The notes under the pieces were generated by a model. The model had not been told where the DNA came from and did not search any database. It worked only from the letters and a program-made list of their open reading frames with translations. A DNA stretch of 64,000 nt from assembly GCA_037176725.1 (NCBI GenBank), contig JAZBRS010000014.1, forward strand, positions 77,110,501 through 77,174,500. Reading direction: 5' to 3'. Positions 1-11,567 of this stretch are shown piece after piece. Each line of letters opens with the position of its first letter. The stretch's first letter is position 1. The position numbers and the translations under genes are program-made. Source of the stretch: Posidonia oceanica (taxonomy: Eukaryota > Streptophyta > Magnoliopsida > Alismatales > Posidoniaceae).

Positions 1-140
1 AAGATAACTGTCCAAGTTACCATTGGTCCCCTCCAAATGGAAACAGAGCTCATAGTAGTCGATGCCCCAATCTCGCATCGACTCATATTAGGGCGCCAAT
101 GGATCGAGGAGATCAAGGCGGTCACCTCCCCACACCACCA
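1..140 (+). pseudogene. Retropepsin-like protease, C-terminal end (element 1)
   Basis: Reading from base 1, frame 1 gives a protease C-terminus with the motif LILGRQW near residues 29-35, the family counterpart of the LLGRPW motif that closes the protease domain in elements 2 and 3. The catalytic Asp motif would lie upstream of the window. The frame runs into a TGA at about 145-147, while the downstream G-patch region continues in another frame, so a small indel lies between about 120 and 141. In a working element this enzyme would cut the Gag-Pol polyprotein. Confidence 0.7.
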
Positions 141-605
141 ATCATGAAGTTCCCTTACCAAGGGAAAATCATCAAAATACGGGGAGATGAGCCGGTGGAA
201 GCTGAAACCCACTTGGTAACAATCCCGACTACCACACAGGCGCCATTGATCAGGGACTCAGCTGCCAAGGCCATAAACAATGTCAAAAAGGTCTTCACTC
301 CCAAGAGTATTGATATAAATCAATACGATTACCCCGACCACATGAAAAGGCCTTGGGAGATCCTCCTCAAGATAGGATACACCCCAGGGAAAGGACTTGG
401 CCGCCAAGAACAAGGAATGAGGGACGCGCTTGAAACACCAGAGGAGTGCAGTCGTACCGGGCTAGGGTACCTTGGGCAACTAGACCCAAGCAAACCCCTA
501 GCATGGTCACTTGCCAACCACTTCATGTCAGTCGGGCTACAAGTGCACGACAAGCAAGTGTCAAACACAGTTCCCGACTTCCCAGCAACAACAACAGCCA
601 CATAG
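141..605 (+). pseudogene. G-patch domain segment of Tat polyprotein (element 1)
   Basis: The open frame that starts at 99 and ends at the TAG at 603-605 contains a well-kept G-patch at residues 85-126 (nt 351-476): a WEILLKIGY stretch, the glycine core PGKGLGRQEQG and a closing GLGY. G-patches are short glycine-rich modules that bind nucleic acid or helicases; they occur after the protease in betaretroviruses and in plant Tat elements. The segment sits between protease and RT, as expected. Upstream of the G-patch is a lysine-rich tail (KFPYQGKIIKIRGD) of the kind that follows protease in this lineage. Elements 2 and 3 keep only a worn form of the same domain. Function in the retroelement is unknown. 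Confidence 0.8.
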
Positions 606-1688
606 GCCCCTAAGCCCGTCATCCTCGGCGCTCTTACAGACCCCAAGACGGCACTAACTCCTTCTCCCTGCTTAGAAGAAGTTCCAACCATCCTCAACGC
701 TTCGACAAAGCCCGAGGAAGAAGCACCAACCTCCTACACAGAAGAGGTCCCTACTGCTCTCCCCGCATCCCCAGAAGCTCCTTTATCTCCGGACATCCAA
801 ACAAGCGATTCCTCTAGAATCTCCGCTGAAGGCGCTGAAGTAGAGGACTCTGACCCTGTCTGCGAGCTCACCCGCCTTTTCAACAATCTACGACCTTGTC
901 CCCCAAAGCAAGATGGGACCAAGGCCACAGGTTAGACTCCCCAGCCTCCGGACATCCAAGCAGGCGGCTCCCTCGGAACCTCTACGGAAGACACCAAAGC
1001 AGAGGACTCCAACCCCACCTGCAAGCTCTCTCGCTTCCTTAGCAACCCACGGCCTTGCCCCTCTAAGCAAGAAGGGGCCGGGGCCACAGACTGAACGCCC
1101 AATGGCGAACCGCCTCCACCGCAGAGGCAAACCTAGGGGCAAACCCCCTAACCTTGTAAATAATTTCTTTCCCGCATTTAATTCTTGCATTTTGTTTTCG
1201 CATGATTTACTTTCCAGCAATTTACTTCCTAGTTTAGATAGTAGTGGGGAAGGTAAACGAGGGCAAGGCAGGGACGGCTTAACTGCCACTGTGTCCTCGC
1301 AAAAAGTATCTAATCACTCTACTAAGTGTGCAGGTCGGGACAGGAAGGAGCCGATCACCCAAACTGTAAAGGTATGTCACTATACCACAGCGTTGCCACA
1401 GGAGCTAGCCACGTCGCATGCCATCTTCCTAGTTGAAGAAGTGTCAAATATCACTGGCAAAAACACTGGAAACTATGAGGTCTTCGAGCTGGTGGATACA
1501 GAAGAGGACCCAGATGAAGAATCGGTAGACCCTGCCATCTTCGAAGAAATGATGAAAAAACCAAGGCTGCCGTTGAAGAAACAGAGGAACTCAATCTGGG
1601 CATTGAAGATGATCCAAGACCAGTACAGATAAGCTCTGCCCTCAACTCAGATGAATGGACCAGAATGGAATGACTACTCAAAAAGTAT
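606..1688 (+). pseudogene. Pro-RT linker of element 1, low complexity, degraded
   Basis: This stretch joins the G-patch to RT. It is rich in Pro, Ser, Thr and Glu in the partly open frames. One 239-residue frame (913-1632) ends in an acidic segment (EVFELVDTEEDPDEES) followed by a basic one (KKPRLPLKKQRN), then a TAA at 1630-1632. No catalytic motif is visible. An acidic stretch just upstream of RT also occurs in elements 2 and 3. Ogre elements are known to have an intron near the pro/RT boundary; I see no splice pair here that I can defend, so this is annotated as decayed linker. Confidence 0.5.
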
Positions 1689-2673
1689 ATGAAGGTACTG
1701 GCCTTCTCCTACAGAGAAATGCCTGGGCTTGATTCACTACTGGTGGAGCACAAGCTCCCTCTCAAGCCAGGCGCTAAGACAGTGAAGCAAAAGCTCCGAC
1801 GTCTACGTCCAGACCTTGCTCTAAAAGTCAAAGAAGAGATAGACAAGCTACACAAAGCGAAGTTCATCAGAGTTGTGGTGTATCCAGAATGGATTGCCAA
1901 CATAGTTCCAGTGATGAAGAAAAGTGCGCGTGTGCATTGACTACAGAAACCTCAATGAAGCATGCCCAAAAGACGATTTCCCTCTTCCGCACATAGACAT
2001 CCTCATAGGCAACACTGCAGGCCATGAGATGTTTTCATTCATGGATGGTTTCTCCGGTTACAACCAGATTAAACTTGCAGAAGAAGACCAGGAGAAAACT
2101 GCATTTACTACTCCATGGGGGACCTACTGCTATGTAGTCATGCCGTTCGGATTAAAGAACGTCGGAGCCACCTATCAAAGGGCTATGATGGCAATCTTTC
2201 ACGACATGATACATGACTGCATGGAGTGCTATGTGGATGACCTGTTAGTGAAGTCAAAAACAAGAGAGGGACACTTTGAAGCACTAGAAAGAGAACTCCG
2301 GCGGGCAGACCAGTACAATCTCAGAATGAACCCCAAGAAGTGTGTCTTCGGGGTCACTGCCGGAAAACTGCTTGGCTTCATAGTGAGCAAAAGGGGCATA
2401 GAAGTGGATCCCACCAAAGCCAAAGCTATAACAGCCATGCCATCGCCAAGGAACATCAAGGAACTCAGAGGACTCATAGGGAGGCTACAGTTCATCTGAA
2501 GATTCATCTCTTAGCATGCAGAGAAGTGTAGACCATTCTATGAGCTCTTGAAAGGCGGTATAGAATTCAAGTAGGATCACACCTGTTAGAAGGCCTTCGA
2601 TGAGCTGAAACTCTACCTCCTCAACCCTCCAGTACTAACTGCTCCAGTCCCCGAGAGGCCATTACTACTCTAC
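1689..2673 (+). pseudogene. Reverse transcriptase domain (element 1), frameshifted
   Basis: Two adjoining frames make a Ty3/gypsy RT. The first (1689-1940) has KQKLRRLRPD and YPEWIANIVPV, the fingers region. A frameshift near 1920 moves to the frame 1924-2499, which has RVCIDYRNLN, FPLPHID, FMDGFSGYNQI, MPFGLKN and the catalytic YVDD box at 2230-2241, followed by GKLLGFIV. The frame stops at 2497-2499, and further stops lie in the connection region to about 2590 before the RNase H frame opens. In an active copy it would copy element RNA into cDNA in the virus-like particle. All catalytic Asp residues are present; the enzyme is dead because of the breaks. Confidence 0.9.
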
Positions 2674-3540
2674 TTGGCCGTTACTGATAACTCGGTGGGT
2701 GTTGTCCTTGCACAACACGATGAAACTAGGAGGAAGGAGAAAGCAGTTTATTACCTCAGTAGAACGTTCATCGAATATGAGAGGAAGTACTCCCAGATCG
2801 AGAGGCACTGCCTAGCCTTAGTATGGGCCTCACAAAAGCTCAGACACTATTTTCTTGCACACAAAGTCTACTACTTAGCCAAGATGGACCCCATCAAGTA
2901 CATGTTCGAGAAACCAGCATTGTTCGGAAGGCTAGCACGATGGCAAATGCTCCTTACTGAGTTTGACCTACAATTCATCACCCAGAAGGCAATCAAGGGG
3001 CAAGCCATCGTGGACCAACTCGCCGGGCTACCTGTGTCAGAATATCAGCCAGTGTCAACAGATTTCCCGGACGAGGAAATATTGGCAATCAATAGTGTCG
3101 TGCCACTCATCAGAGAATGGACCCTCCATTTTGATGGAGCGCTTAATTCACAAGGTGCTAGAATAGGGGCAACACTCCTCACTCCAGAGGGTGTCGTTCT
3201 CCCCGCAGCGGCGCAACTACTCTTCTCAGCAAGTAACAACATTGCAGAATACGAGGCACTCATTCTAGGACTCCGAATGGCTCTCGATCTAGGGGCAAGA
3301 AGGCTAAAAGTGGTTGGGGACTCACAGCTTGTCTTACGGCAAGTCCTCAACAAATACAAAACCCTCTCGCCAAAGCTGCAGGAATACCATAACTTGGCTA
3401 AAGCCTTACTGAAGAAATTTGACCGGGTTATATATGTGCACGCCCTCAGAAGCAACAACATCCTAGCAGATTCATTAGCCTCATTGGCATCCTCGCTCCC
3501 CTTTAGCTCAAGGACAGATGAGCAATCCATCGTGGTGTGA
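2674..3540 (+). CDS. RNase H plus archaeal-type RNase H (dual RNase H segment, element 1)
   Basis: One open segment of 288 residues. Residues 1-120 are the Ty3-type RNase H/connection: VVLAQHDE, AVYYLSR, KYSQIERHCLALVWA, then the tether with FITQKAIKGQAIVDQLA. Residues 146-275 form a second RNase H with the four acidic residues in order: D154 in FDGA, E192 in NNIAEYEA, D216 in GDSQLV and D266 in NILADSLAS. This second, archaeal-type RNase H is diagnostic of the Tat lineage. It lies between the first RNase H and integrase, and the next open segment starts 18 bp downstream. Both domains look intact; the first codon is only where the frame opens after a stop, not a real start. Confidence 0.9.
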   Translation: MAVTDNSVGVVLAQHDETRRKEKAVYYLSRTFIEYERKYSQIERHCLALVWASQKLRHYFLAHKVYYLAKMDPIKYMFEKPALFGRLARWQMLLTEFDLQFITQKAIKGQAIVDQLAGLPVSEYQPVSTDFPDEEILAINSVVPLIREWTLHFDGALNSQGARIGATLLTPEGVVLPAAAQLLFSASNNIAEYEALILGLRMALDLGARRLKVVGDSQLVLRQVLNKYKTLSPKLQEYHNLAKALLKKFDRVIYVHALRSNNILADSLASLASSLPFSSRTDEQSIVV

Positions 3541-3558
3541 AGAATTAGCACCCCAACA

Positions 3559-4923
3559 GTGGGGTCTGCCACCAAATGGGTTGATGAACTCAGAGAGGAA
3601 CTAAACCAGGAAAGCTTAATATGCACAAAGGTCTGTTATCAAGGAGCTACAGAAGTGAACAACGATGGCAACCCGTGGTATTATGACATACAGAACTATG
3701 TACAAGATCGCACCTTCCCAGCCTATGTGACTCCCAAAGATAGAGAAGCACTAAGGAGGATGGCTACCAAATACTACATCAGAGCCAACACATTCTTTCG
3801 GAGAACGCCCCTAGGGATTGAACTCCAGTGTGTGGATACATCTGAGTCAGCCGAGATCCTCAAGGAAACACATGAGGGAGTCTGCGGAGGCCACATCAAC
3901 TCCCAGTTCATGGCTAAAATGATCATTAGAAGGGGGTACTACTGGCCAACCATGGAAGCCGACTGCGCAAGTAAAGTCAAGCGATGCAAGAGCTGCCAAC
4001 TGCATGCCAACAAGATCCATGCTCTGGCTTCAGCACTTCAAACTTTATCAACACCATGGCCTTTCTCCATGTGGACCTTTGATGTGGTGGGACCTATCCA
4101 TCAGGGAAAGGGCAACACTTTCATCCTGACGGCAACGGAATACTTCACCAAATGGGTAGAAGCAGAGGCGTTCACAAACATCAAGGCCACAACCCTGTGC
4201 CGATTCGTACAGCGAAATATCATCTCAAGGTTCGGGGTGCCTAAAGCCTTAGTAGCAGACAACGGACCAATCTTCATCTTAGAGGAGTTCAAGCGGTTGT
4301 GCCGGAAATTCGGTATCACTCTACACCACTCTTCCCCATATTACCCGCAAGGGAACGGTCAAGCAGAAGCTACTAACAAAACCTTAATCAAAATCATTAA
4401 AAAGACGGTAGAAGACGCTAAGGGATCGGATTGGTCAGATAAGCTTGTTAATGCGTTATGGGCATACCACACCACCATAAGGACAGCAACGGGTCAAACC
4501 CCCTATGCTTTGGTCTTTGGTATGGAAGCGGTGGTCCCATACGAGATCCTGATCCCCTCATTAAGAGTTAAGATTGATAGGAGAATGTCTGCCGAAGAAA
4601 AGAGGCAAGCTTTACTCCTTCATTTGGAACTCCTTGATGAGAAACGGCTGGCAGCTGCCGAGCATACGCGTGTCTACCAACAAAGGTTAACCAAGGCTTA
4701 CTAGAAGAAAGTAATCGAACGCAAGTTTAAAATCGGTGATCTAGTGCTTAAAGAAGTGTTGCCCTATAATAAGCCCCACCCTAAGGGAAAGTTAAAGCCA
4801 AATTGGGAAGGACCCTACATAGTGGTTGTTGTATATCCAGGGAATGCTTATCGACTGTCCCATAACGGAACGGATCTTCCTGACCCCTGGAATGCAATGC
4901 ACCTGAAGAGGTACTACTTTTGA
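3559..4923 (+). pseudogene. Integrase (element 1), one in-frame stop
   Basis: Counting from 3559, the HHCC zinc-binding site is H105, H112, C143, C146. The DDE core is D175 (TFDVVGP), D234 (VADNG) and E270 (NGQAEATNK) with the canonical 35-residue spacing between the last two. The frame meets TAG at 4702-4704 and then stays open to TGA at 4921-4923. That C-terminal part holds a GPY/F-type module (KPNWEGPYIV) and ends in LKRYYF. The enzyme would insert cDNA into the genome. No chromodomain is visible after GPY/F, as expected for Tat. The single stop is the only defect I see. Confidence 0.9.
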
Positions 4924-6351
4924 TCAGCATGTCTATATCACTGAAGGGACCTAGGGCCTAACACCAAGCCAGAAAAGGGAGAGACTCCCAAAGCCAATAG
5001 GAAGAGGAACACCTGGGGAACCCCTGCCTAGTCCTGTCTCCACATACATACCGCACGGGAAGGTAAGGAAAAAGTAGGCTCGGAGTGGAGGCTTAGAGTA
5101 CGAACTGCTTACCAAAGCAACTTAGAAAGCGTCAAGAAAAGACGGCGGCAAAAACCGCCCAAACAGAGAGGAAAGAAGGCAACAAAGAAGCTGTCCAAGT
5201 AAGGAACCAATGAAAAGAGATAGTAAAAGAAACTGTCCAACTAAAAGAGGTCAGCAAAGAGCTGTCCAAAGAGCGGTAAAGGGTGTGGCAAATGCTGTCT
5301 ATGCATCTAAAAGTATAAACCATAGAAAGACGCATTAAGGACTAGAGAAAGGCAAGCAGGAATCAAGGCCTAAGCCAAAACCGAGAGTCCACTAAATCCT
5401 GAAACTTCCGCTATCCTATTCTCACTAACAGGCAAGGAGTATGCAACCCCAGGTGGTCAAGGACTAAAAAGGCCTAGGGAGTAGCAACCCAAATAAGGAC
5501 TGGTGTGTGGACCGAAGTCTTTAAATGGTGCAGGCATGACCCAAGGGACACACCTGCAAATGTAAGGCCCACTCATCTGGTTGAAACGAACCCCAAGGCT
5601 AGTGCTTAAAATAGGTACTCATCCTTCCCCATTAGAAGAACCCAAAAAACCAAAAAAATCATATAACCCAAAAAAACCAAAAAAAATCATATAACTAAAA
5701 AACCAAAAAAAATCATATAACCCGAAAAACCAAAAAAATCATATAACCCCAAAAAACCAAAAAATATCATATAACCCAAAAACAAAAAAAAATCACATAA
5801 TCTAAAACTTAGAAAAAAACCAAGACATCCAACCTACATACAAGTGAAAACTTAGTAAGTAGGAAAACCAGAGTTAATCTGGCTAATGATGCAACCATCG
5901 ACTCACCAGGATTCGGAGTTAGCGTCCTACTCAAGCATGTCTCACGGCTTGGGTGCGCTCTCTCAACAAAGACATTACTAGCATAATGATCTTTAGAGCA
6001 TCCACAGATGACTCATAATCAGCGTCTACTGGGCTCTGATTTCCATCTCTTTAGCTGAGGCCAGAAATTAACTCCCTCCACCCATTTAAAATAAACATGC
6101 ATTATGCCCTTTGTTAATTAATTAACTTAGCCTAAATCCTTTTCAGTTGACATACTTTCTCCTTCATTGATTAGTTAACTAAGCCAAATCTTTCGCCAAG
6201 GGAGGTATGCTCGTTGATTACTAACAAAAAAAGTAAGCATGTGTAGGAAGCAAGGTGAAACAAAAAAAAAAAAACCTTTCATATAAATGTTCACAAGTAT
6301 AGACTCTGCCAAAAGAAAAGTACAGACTCTGACAAAAAGAAAGGTACAAGC
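4924..6351. other. Non-coding spacer between integrase and the antisense gene (element 1)
   Basis: No credible reading frame on either strand. The left part (to about 5640) is mixed-composition sequence, the middle holds an A-rich minisatellite, and the right part (5820-6350) is AT-rich with an A13 run near 6265. The last about 60 bp before the antisense stop codon repeat a short AGACTCTG(A/C)CAAAA motif twice. Confidence 0.6.
5641..5815. repeat. A-rich minisatellite, about 28-bp unit
   Basis: Six or so copies of a unit built from AACCAAAAAAA followed by ATCATATAAC. Units differ mostly by A-run length and single substitutions (CCC, TAA or CCG between units). It lies in the spacer just downstream of integrase. 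Confidence 0.85.
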
Positions 6352-9300
6352 TCAATGACCGGACTCGCCGCTACCCTCATGTCCACCACCTGGAGGCCTC
6401 GGCACGGGCCACGCCACAGAAGATGTTGCTCCGCTCTGGCTCCTTTCCCGAGATGTCCTTAGTATAGAACGAACCATCTCAAGATGAGGAAAAGAGCGCG
6501 TCCTTGAAATTTGCTCAGCTGTCAGAGCCCTGGAATGCCCTGACCCTACAGGAGTTGCAGCAACCGGACCAGGAATATCAGCGTCAGGAACAACCACCGC
6601 AACTATCGCCTGAGCCTTTGCCAACTGTGCCTCCAACTCCTGTATCCGCTGGCCCCGACCAGCGCTCAGCTGCAGTAAAGAAGACAGCAGTCCCAAAGTT
6701 AATAATTAAACAAGAAGGCTAGCAGTAGTCAAATATGCTCAAGTAGAAAAAGGAGTTACCCTTCTTGTGGAGTTCGCCTCAAAACGTGCCCTGGCTGTCT
6801 CCCTCTCAGATGCCGCCACACGAGCCTCTAACTCCTGGATGCGGTTGTCACGCTCCCACTCCACCTGACTAAGACGTCCCTGTAACTCCTCGGCACGCCC
6901 CAAGGCATCATCCAGCTAGCTCTAAGTAGGACCAGTGGCCGGAGGTGTATGGATCAGATCCATCATCGCTTGAATCTGCACAATAAAGCCATATGAGTTA
7001 GAAGACGGTTATTTACAGGTACTTAAAACAGGCAAAGTGCGGAAATACCTCTGAATCGCGAGCCCAGACCTCCTCAGCAAGCACGCCCTCGGCATGGGAA
7101 GCGGCTAGACCTGTGGTAGCAGTAAGGGCAGGCTCTGCACTTGTTGAAGCACCCTCAGCCTGTATCAAAGCAAACACGACAATTAGACAAGCAGAAACAG
7201 ACACCAACAACTAACAAAGGGAAACACTACTCACTCGTGCTCGAAGCTCGTCCATCTGGGACAGGAGCTCGTCCCTCTCCCTCACCAACTCCGCCACTCT
7301 CAAGGAGTGCTCCTCCTGCTGAGTCCTGCACACCTCAGTCATCCCCTCTGAAGTGTCCATCTGCACAAACAAGGGAGATGCATAAGCAAGTGAACAAGCA
7401 AAAGGGCAGTCAAATAACACAACACCGGGAGGGATTGCTTACCAGCTCCTCAATATGACTGCGAGCAATCGCCAACTCGCGACGAAGGTCGCTGATGCTC
7501 TCACTGGGACCAGTGCCCATCGGAATGTTGGAGCGACCATAAAAGACGTCACGGTGGAAGATGATCAGGCGGTTAAATTCAGAATCTAACCAGGTCTTCC
7601 GTCTCTGCAGAACCACCAGAGAGAGGCTCTGTGCCACCCGAGCGCCAGTTCTCGAGCTGCTTTCCAAACCACTAAGGAGCATCGCTCTGACCTCCCGAAA
7701 TGGATCCTCGGGAGCAAGTCGCAGGACCTGGCGCCGGAATGACCTGTCGAAGGCCGAACTGTCGCAAAACACGGCCCACCTGGATGTAGTGACATCGAAA
7801 GAGGCTAAAAAGCCAGCACTCCCGAAAGAACAAGTGGGAACCGCGCGCCACGGGCTCCTCATCAGCATGCTCACCCTCAGAGTAGGGTCTCCAGACAACC
7901 TGCAAGCACAAATTAGTCAGAAACTAGTAAACTGTGCAAGAGAGAGGGACCTAAGCACTGAAACTCACCCACTCCTCTGGGAGGATCTCTAATAGGAAGC
8001 GGCCCAGATGTCTCACAGGACAAATCCGCTTTGGAGCCAGTTGCACCTTGCTCCACCGTCGAGCCCGAGGAAACTCGATGGGACCATCTCCTGGCACTCC
8101 AGGTCAGAGGTACACGAAGTGCTCAAAGATCCAGGTCTGTCACACAAAGCAATAATTCCAAGTCAGCAATAGTCAAACAAACAGAAGGCAAGCAAATAAA
8201 TAAAGCACAAACCTGGAAAAGAGGCAAACAGCTTGAAAGAGAGCGGGTCTGGCCCACAGCAAAAGACTCCAGCTGGGAGATCAAATAGACCAGCACGGCT
8301 GAGCCCCAAGAGTACCTACCAATCCTCTCCACTTGAAGAAGGAGAGGAGCAAAACTGGCATGCAACATCTGAGAAGACGTGCCGAAAAAGAGCCTATGAA
8401 ACAGGATGGACAAAAAGAGCCGAAGCTGCTAGTCCGCTATCTCCGGAGTCACCTCGTCGGCAAGAAGAAGATCGTCTAGTCGATCCTTCAGCCACTTGAT
8501 GTTGACACATGTATGGAAGCGACCAGAAGGGGGAGGTCGTACACCATAACAAGCCTCAAGCTCGGCACTATAGTCAGGCTGCAAAGGCACTATCACAGGC
8601 TCTCTGTCAATCCTCAGACCCACCAACCGCACTACGTCCTTCAGGGTAATCATCATCTCGCCTACGCGAAAGATGAAGCTGCTGGAACTCTTGTTGTACC
8701 TCTCAGCGAAAGAAACCAGCAGTCCCAAATGAATCTCGAAAGGCATGATCTCCAAGAAGTGGCCGAAACCCATCCCTGCAAGTCTTGCCCGCTGGAACTC
8801 TGGGAGGTCGAGGTATGTCTCGTGCAAGTCAGCCTAGCTAGAGTGCGTCCGGCTCGACAATGGCATCTAGCATAAAAGAAAACATTAGGAACATTAGCGA
8901 CTTAATAATAATCAAACAAAGTAACTTAATGAAAGACACATAAAACTCACCTGTCCTAGCTCTGCGAGCTCTACTGCTGTATGAGCTCTCCTAGGAGGAG
9001 AAGGGGATGCATCTGGAGCAGGAGCACCTCTGTCACCAACCTCAGGTGGGATAGGAGACGGCGCACGTGGCCGCCTCGCCCGGAGCTTGTAGGGACGAGA
9101 GGAACTCGCCTCCGCAGTGGAAGGATCGGCCTCGTCCCTACTCGTCTCAGCCTCCTCATCAGAAGCCCTGAAATGGTATCACAAGCAGAGCATAGTCAGA
9201 TAAAACCATTAATTCTCTTAATCGTTTCTCTAAACACTAAGTAATCCACGTAACCAACAAAAAGGGAAAGAAACGCATCACTTTAACTAACCAACTTAAA

Positions 9301-10997
9301 CTTAAAATTTAATCCTTAAAAATTTCTTTTGATAAAACCCATCCTTTTAATAAACTTTTAATAAAACCCATCCTTTTAATAAACTCTTAATAAAACCCAT
9401 CTTTTTTTAAAACCTATCTTTTTAAACTCTTTTTTTAAAACCTACCTTTTTAAACTCTTTTAAACCTATCTCTCTAATCAACTCCTTTTTTAAAAACCTA
9501 TCTCTCTAATCAACTCCTTTTTTAAAAACCTATCTCTCTAATCAACTCTTTCTTTAAAAAAACCTATCTTTTTAATCAATCCTTTAAAAAGTCAATCCTT
9601 TAAAATCAATCTTTTAAAAAAATCGATCTTTTCAAAATAAATCGATCTTCTTTTTTTAAATCAATCTTCTTTTTTTAAATCCGTCTCTTTTTAAATCCAT
9701 GTTTCTTTTTAAAACCATGTTTTTTAAATCCATCTCTTTTAAGTCCGTTTTTAACCCATTTTTTAAAAATCCACCTTTTTAAAAACCATGTTTCTTTTTA
9801 AAGTTTTAAAAGATCATCCTTTTTGAAAGTCCAACTCTAATAGCCTAACTTTAAAATTAAAAATCCAACCCTAAACCAACTTAAACCTTTCACTAATCCA
9901 TATAGGTAACAAAAATATCATTTAACAAACCAATTAAGGATTAACAACTAGATCCTTTTACATGTTTAACCCCCAAAATCAAATCTCCAAACTTAAATTC
10001 CAAAAATTAATTAATAAAAATCTCTTAAATTTCTGGGAAAAATTCGCCATAACCTCCCCTATAATTTCAACCAAAAATTTTTATTTTCCTGCAAACTAGC
10101 AACACACATACACATTTACACAAAAAAGACTGAATAGTCATTTAAATATCCATAAAAATGGATTTCCATTCACATTCCACACAAAATTTCCATTCACATT
10201 TCCATTTCACATTTCCATTCACATTTCCATTTCCATCTCACATTTCCATTTCACATTCAACATAAAAACTACCATTCACATCATCATCATTTTAACATGA
10301 CTTTAAATAACTAAGTAATTGAGTTTGAATCTAAATTCTACAATTGAATTTAAATATAAACTCCCGCAACTAAACCAAATTGATTTTAACCTAAATTTCC
10401 ACAATTAGGACCGTAAAAAAAAAGAAGAAGAAAAATCAGAATTTTTAAGTAAACTGAAAACTAGACTAAATTCCAATAGCATTAAACCAACAGTTGGGCT
10501 AAATTACAACAAAATTGAATTAAATTAACCAGAAATTCAGAATTTAACCAAGATTTCAAATTTAAAAACCGAACTAAATTAAAAACTAAAAACTGAATCA
10601 AAATCGAACTAAATTAAAAACTAAAAACTGAATCAAGATTGAACTAAAAATTGAAAACTAAAGATTGAATCAAAATTAAACAAAAAACTGAAAACTAAAA
10701 ACTAAATCTAAATTAAACTAAGATTGAAATTGAAATATCCACAATGAACCTAAATTAAGAATTTCCATAACCATTCTAACTTATCCATCCTAATTAACAA
10801 CAAGAAAACAAAAGAAGAAAAAAACAAGAAAGGGGAGAGGAAGGTTACCTCTGACGCCGACGAAGCCAGTCATCCGCGCCGCGGTCACCACCGGCGCCAC
10901 CACCCGCACTGCCTTCAGCATCGACGCTCAAAAGAGAGGAGGAAGGAGGAGCCGGGTCACCATCCACGCCTTCACCCCCACTGCCGCTGCTTGCCAT
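6352..10997 (-). pseudogene. Antisense nine-exon plant-mobile-domain (PMD) gene inside element 1
   Basis: A spliced gene on the strand opposite pol. Proposed exons: 10997-10849, 9167-8951, 8866-8213, 8136-7969, 7899-7443, 7360-7235, 7159-7049, 6975-6760, 6669-6352. Every junction is GT-AG and every exon keeps phase, except a 1-nt frameshift in exon 5 near 7710-7740. Exon 1 starts MASSGSGGEG. Exons 3-5 hold the PMD (aminotransferase-like plant mobile domain): LAGMGFGHFLEI, VVRLVGLRID, RIGRYSWGSAVL, VVWRPY, RVLRQFGLRQVIP. Exons 6, 8 and 9 are Glu/Arg-rich coiled coil (ELVRERDELLSQMDELRAR, RIQELEAQLAKAQ). In-frame stops: TAG in exon 3 (about 8834 and 8429), TGA in exon 4, two TAG in exon 8. Length about 800 codons. 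PMD proteins include MAIN/MAIL1, and PMD ORFs are known in plant gypsy elements. Function here unknown. Domain call firm; exact exon 1 and start less sure. Confidence 0.8.
9168..10848 (-). other. Long AT-rich intron 1 of the antisense PMD gene, with simple repeats
   Basis: Lies between the proposed donor after exon 1 (CAGAG|GTAACC) and the acceptor before exon 2 (TTTCAG|GGCTTC). The two exons join in phase 2 without loss of frame. The interval is strongly AT-rich with no coding potential. On the + strand it holds a degenerate TTTTAATAAA...CCCATCC repeat (about 9330-9440), three copies of a 33-bp CCTATCTCTCTAATCAACTC unit (about 9460-9560), CATTTCCATTCACATTTCC repeats (10150-10270) and an AAAACTGAATCAAAATTGAA-type repeat (10560-10720). 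AT-richness is typical of plant introns. RNA evidence would settle it. Confidence 0.55.
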
Positions 10998-11567
10998 CAA
11001 ACGAAGAAGGAGGAGAGGAGCGTGTAGCCGCTGCCATCGGAGCTCGCCAGAGAACGCCGCACCACGTCGGAGTTGCCGCCAGACGGAGGAAATGCCGCCG
11101 ATGGAGTGGAAGAGAAGAGGAAGAAAGGAGGAGAAGGTTTGAAAGCTCTGAACAATAGAGGGCAACGGCCAGTTTTGGCTACTGATTCGTAGCCTAGTCG
11201 CCAGTAGAAAAGGTGACTCCATCGGACGCCTCTTCGACAGGCGCCTTACCCGGCTCTTCGCGCGCTGACTTTCCCACCTCGATTTGAACCCTCTGAAAGA
11301 GCACGAAGTCAGTCACCCTAAAAAGAGGCGACTCAGAAGGGTGCCAGAAGGGACGGGGGCTAACAACGGCAGAGGGTTTTTATCCCTTAATTCCCCTCTA
11401 AAACACGAACCTATACATTAACAAACGACAAAACACAATTTAGAAGCTAAAATGTAATTCAACCCAAAATGTAATTCAAAAAATGAAACATAATTCAACC
11501 CAAACTTAAACTTAAAAACCAAGACATGGTTCAACTCAACTTAAAAAATTAAAATTTAAAAACATAA
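10998..11567 (-). promoter_or_regulatory. Presumed 5' region of antisense PMD gene 1, with GGCGACT motifs
   Basis: Upstream of the proposed ATG on the minus strand. The first about 230 bp are GC-rich and partly open upstream of the ATG. The motif AGTCGCC occurs at 11196-11202 and its complement GGCGACT at 11327-11333, with related GGTGACTC and GGCGCC steps between. The same motif recurs upstream of the second antisense gene and upstream of the TATA box in the LTR. The rest (11400-11567) is AT-rich and lies just past the stop codon of antisense gene 2, so the two genes are tandem and the gap is about 570 bp. No clear TATA box was found. Confidence 0.35.

Noticed and set aside
329..697. Minus-strand frame over the G-patch segment
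   Set aside because: Shadow of the sense coding frame; no motif.
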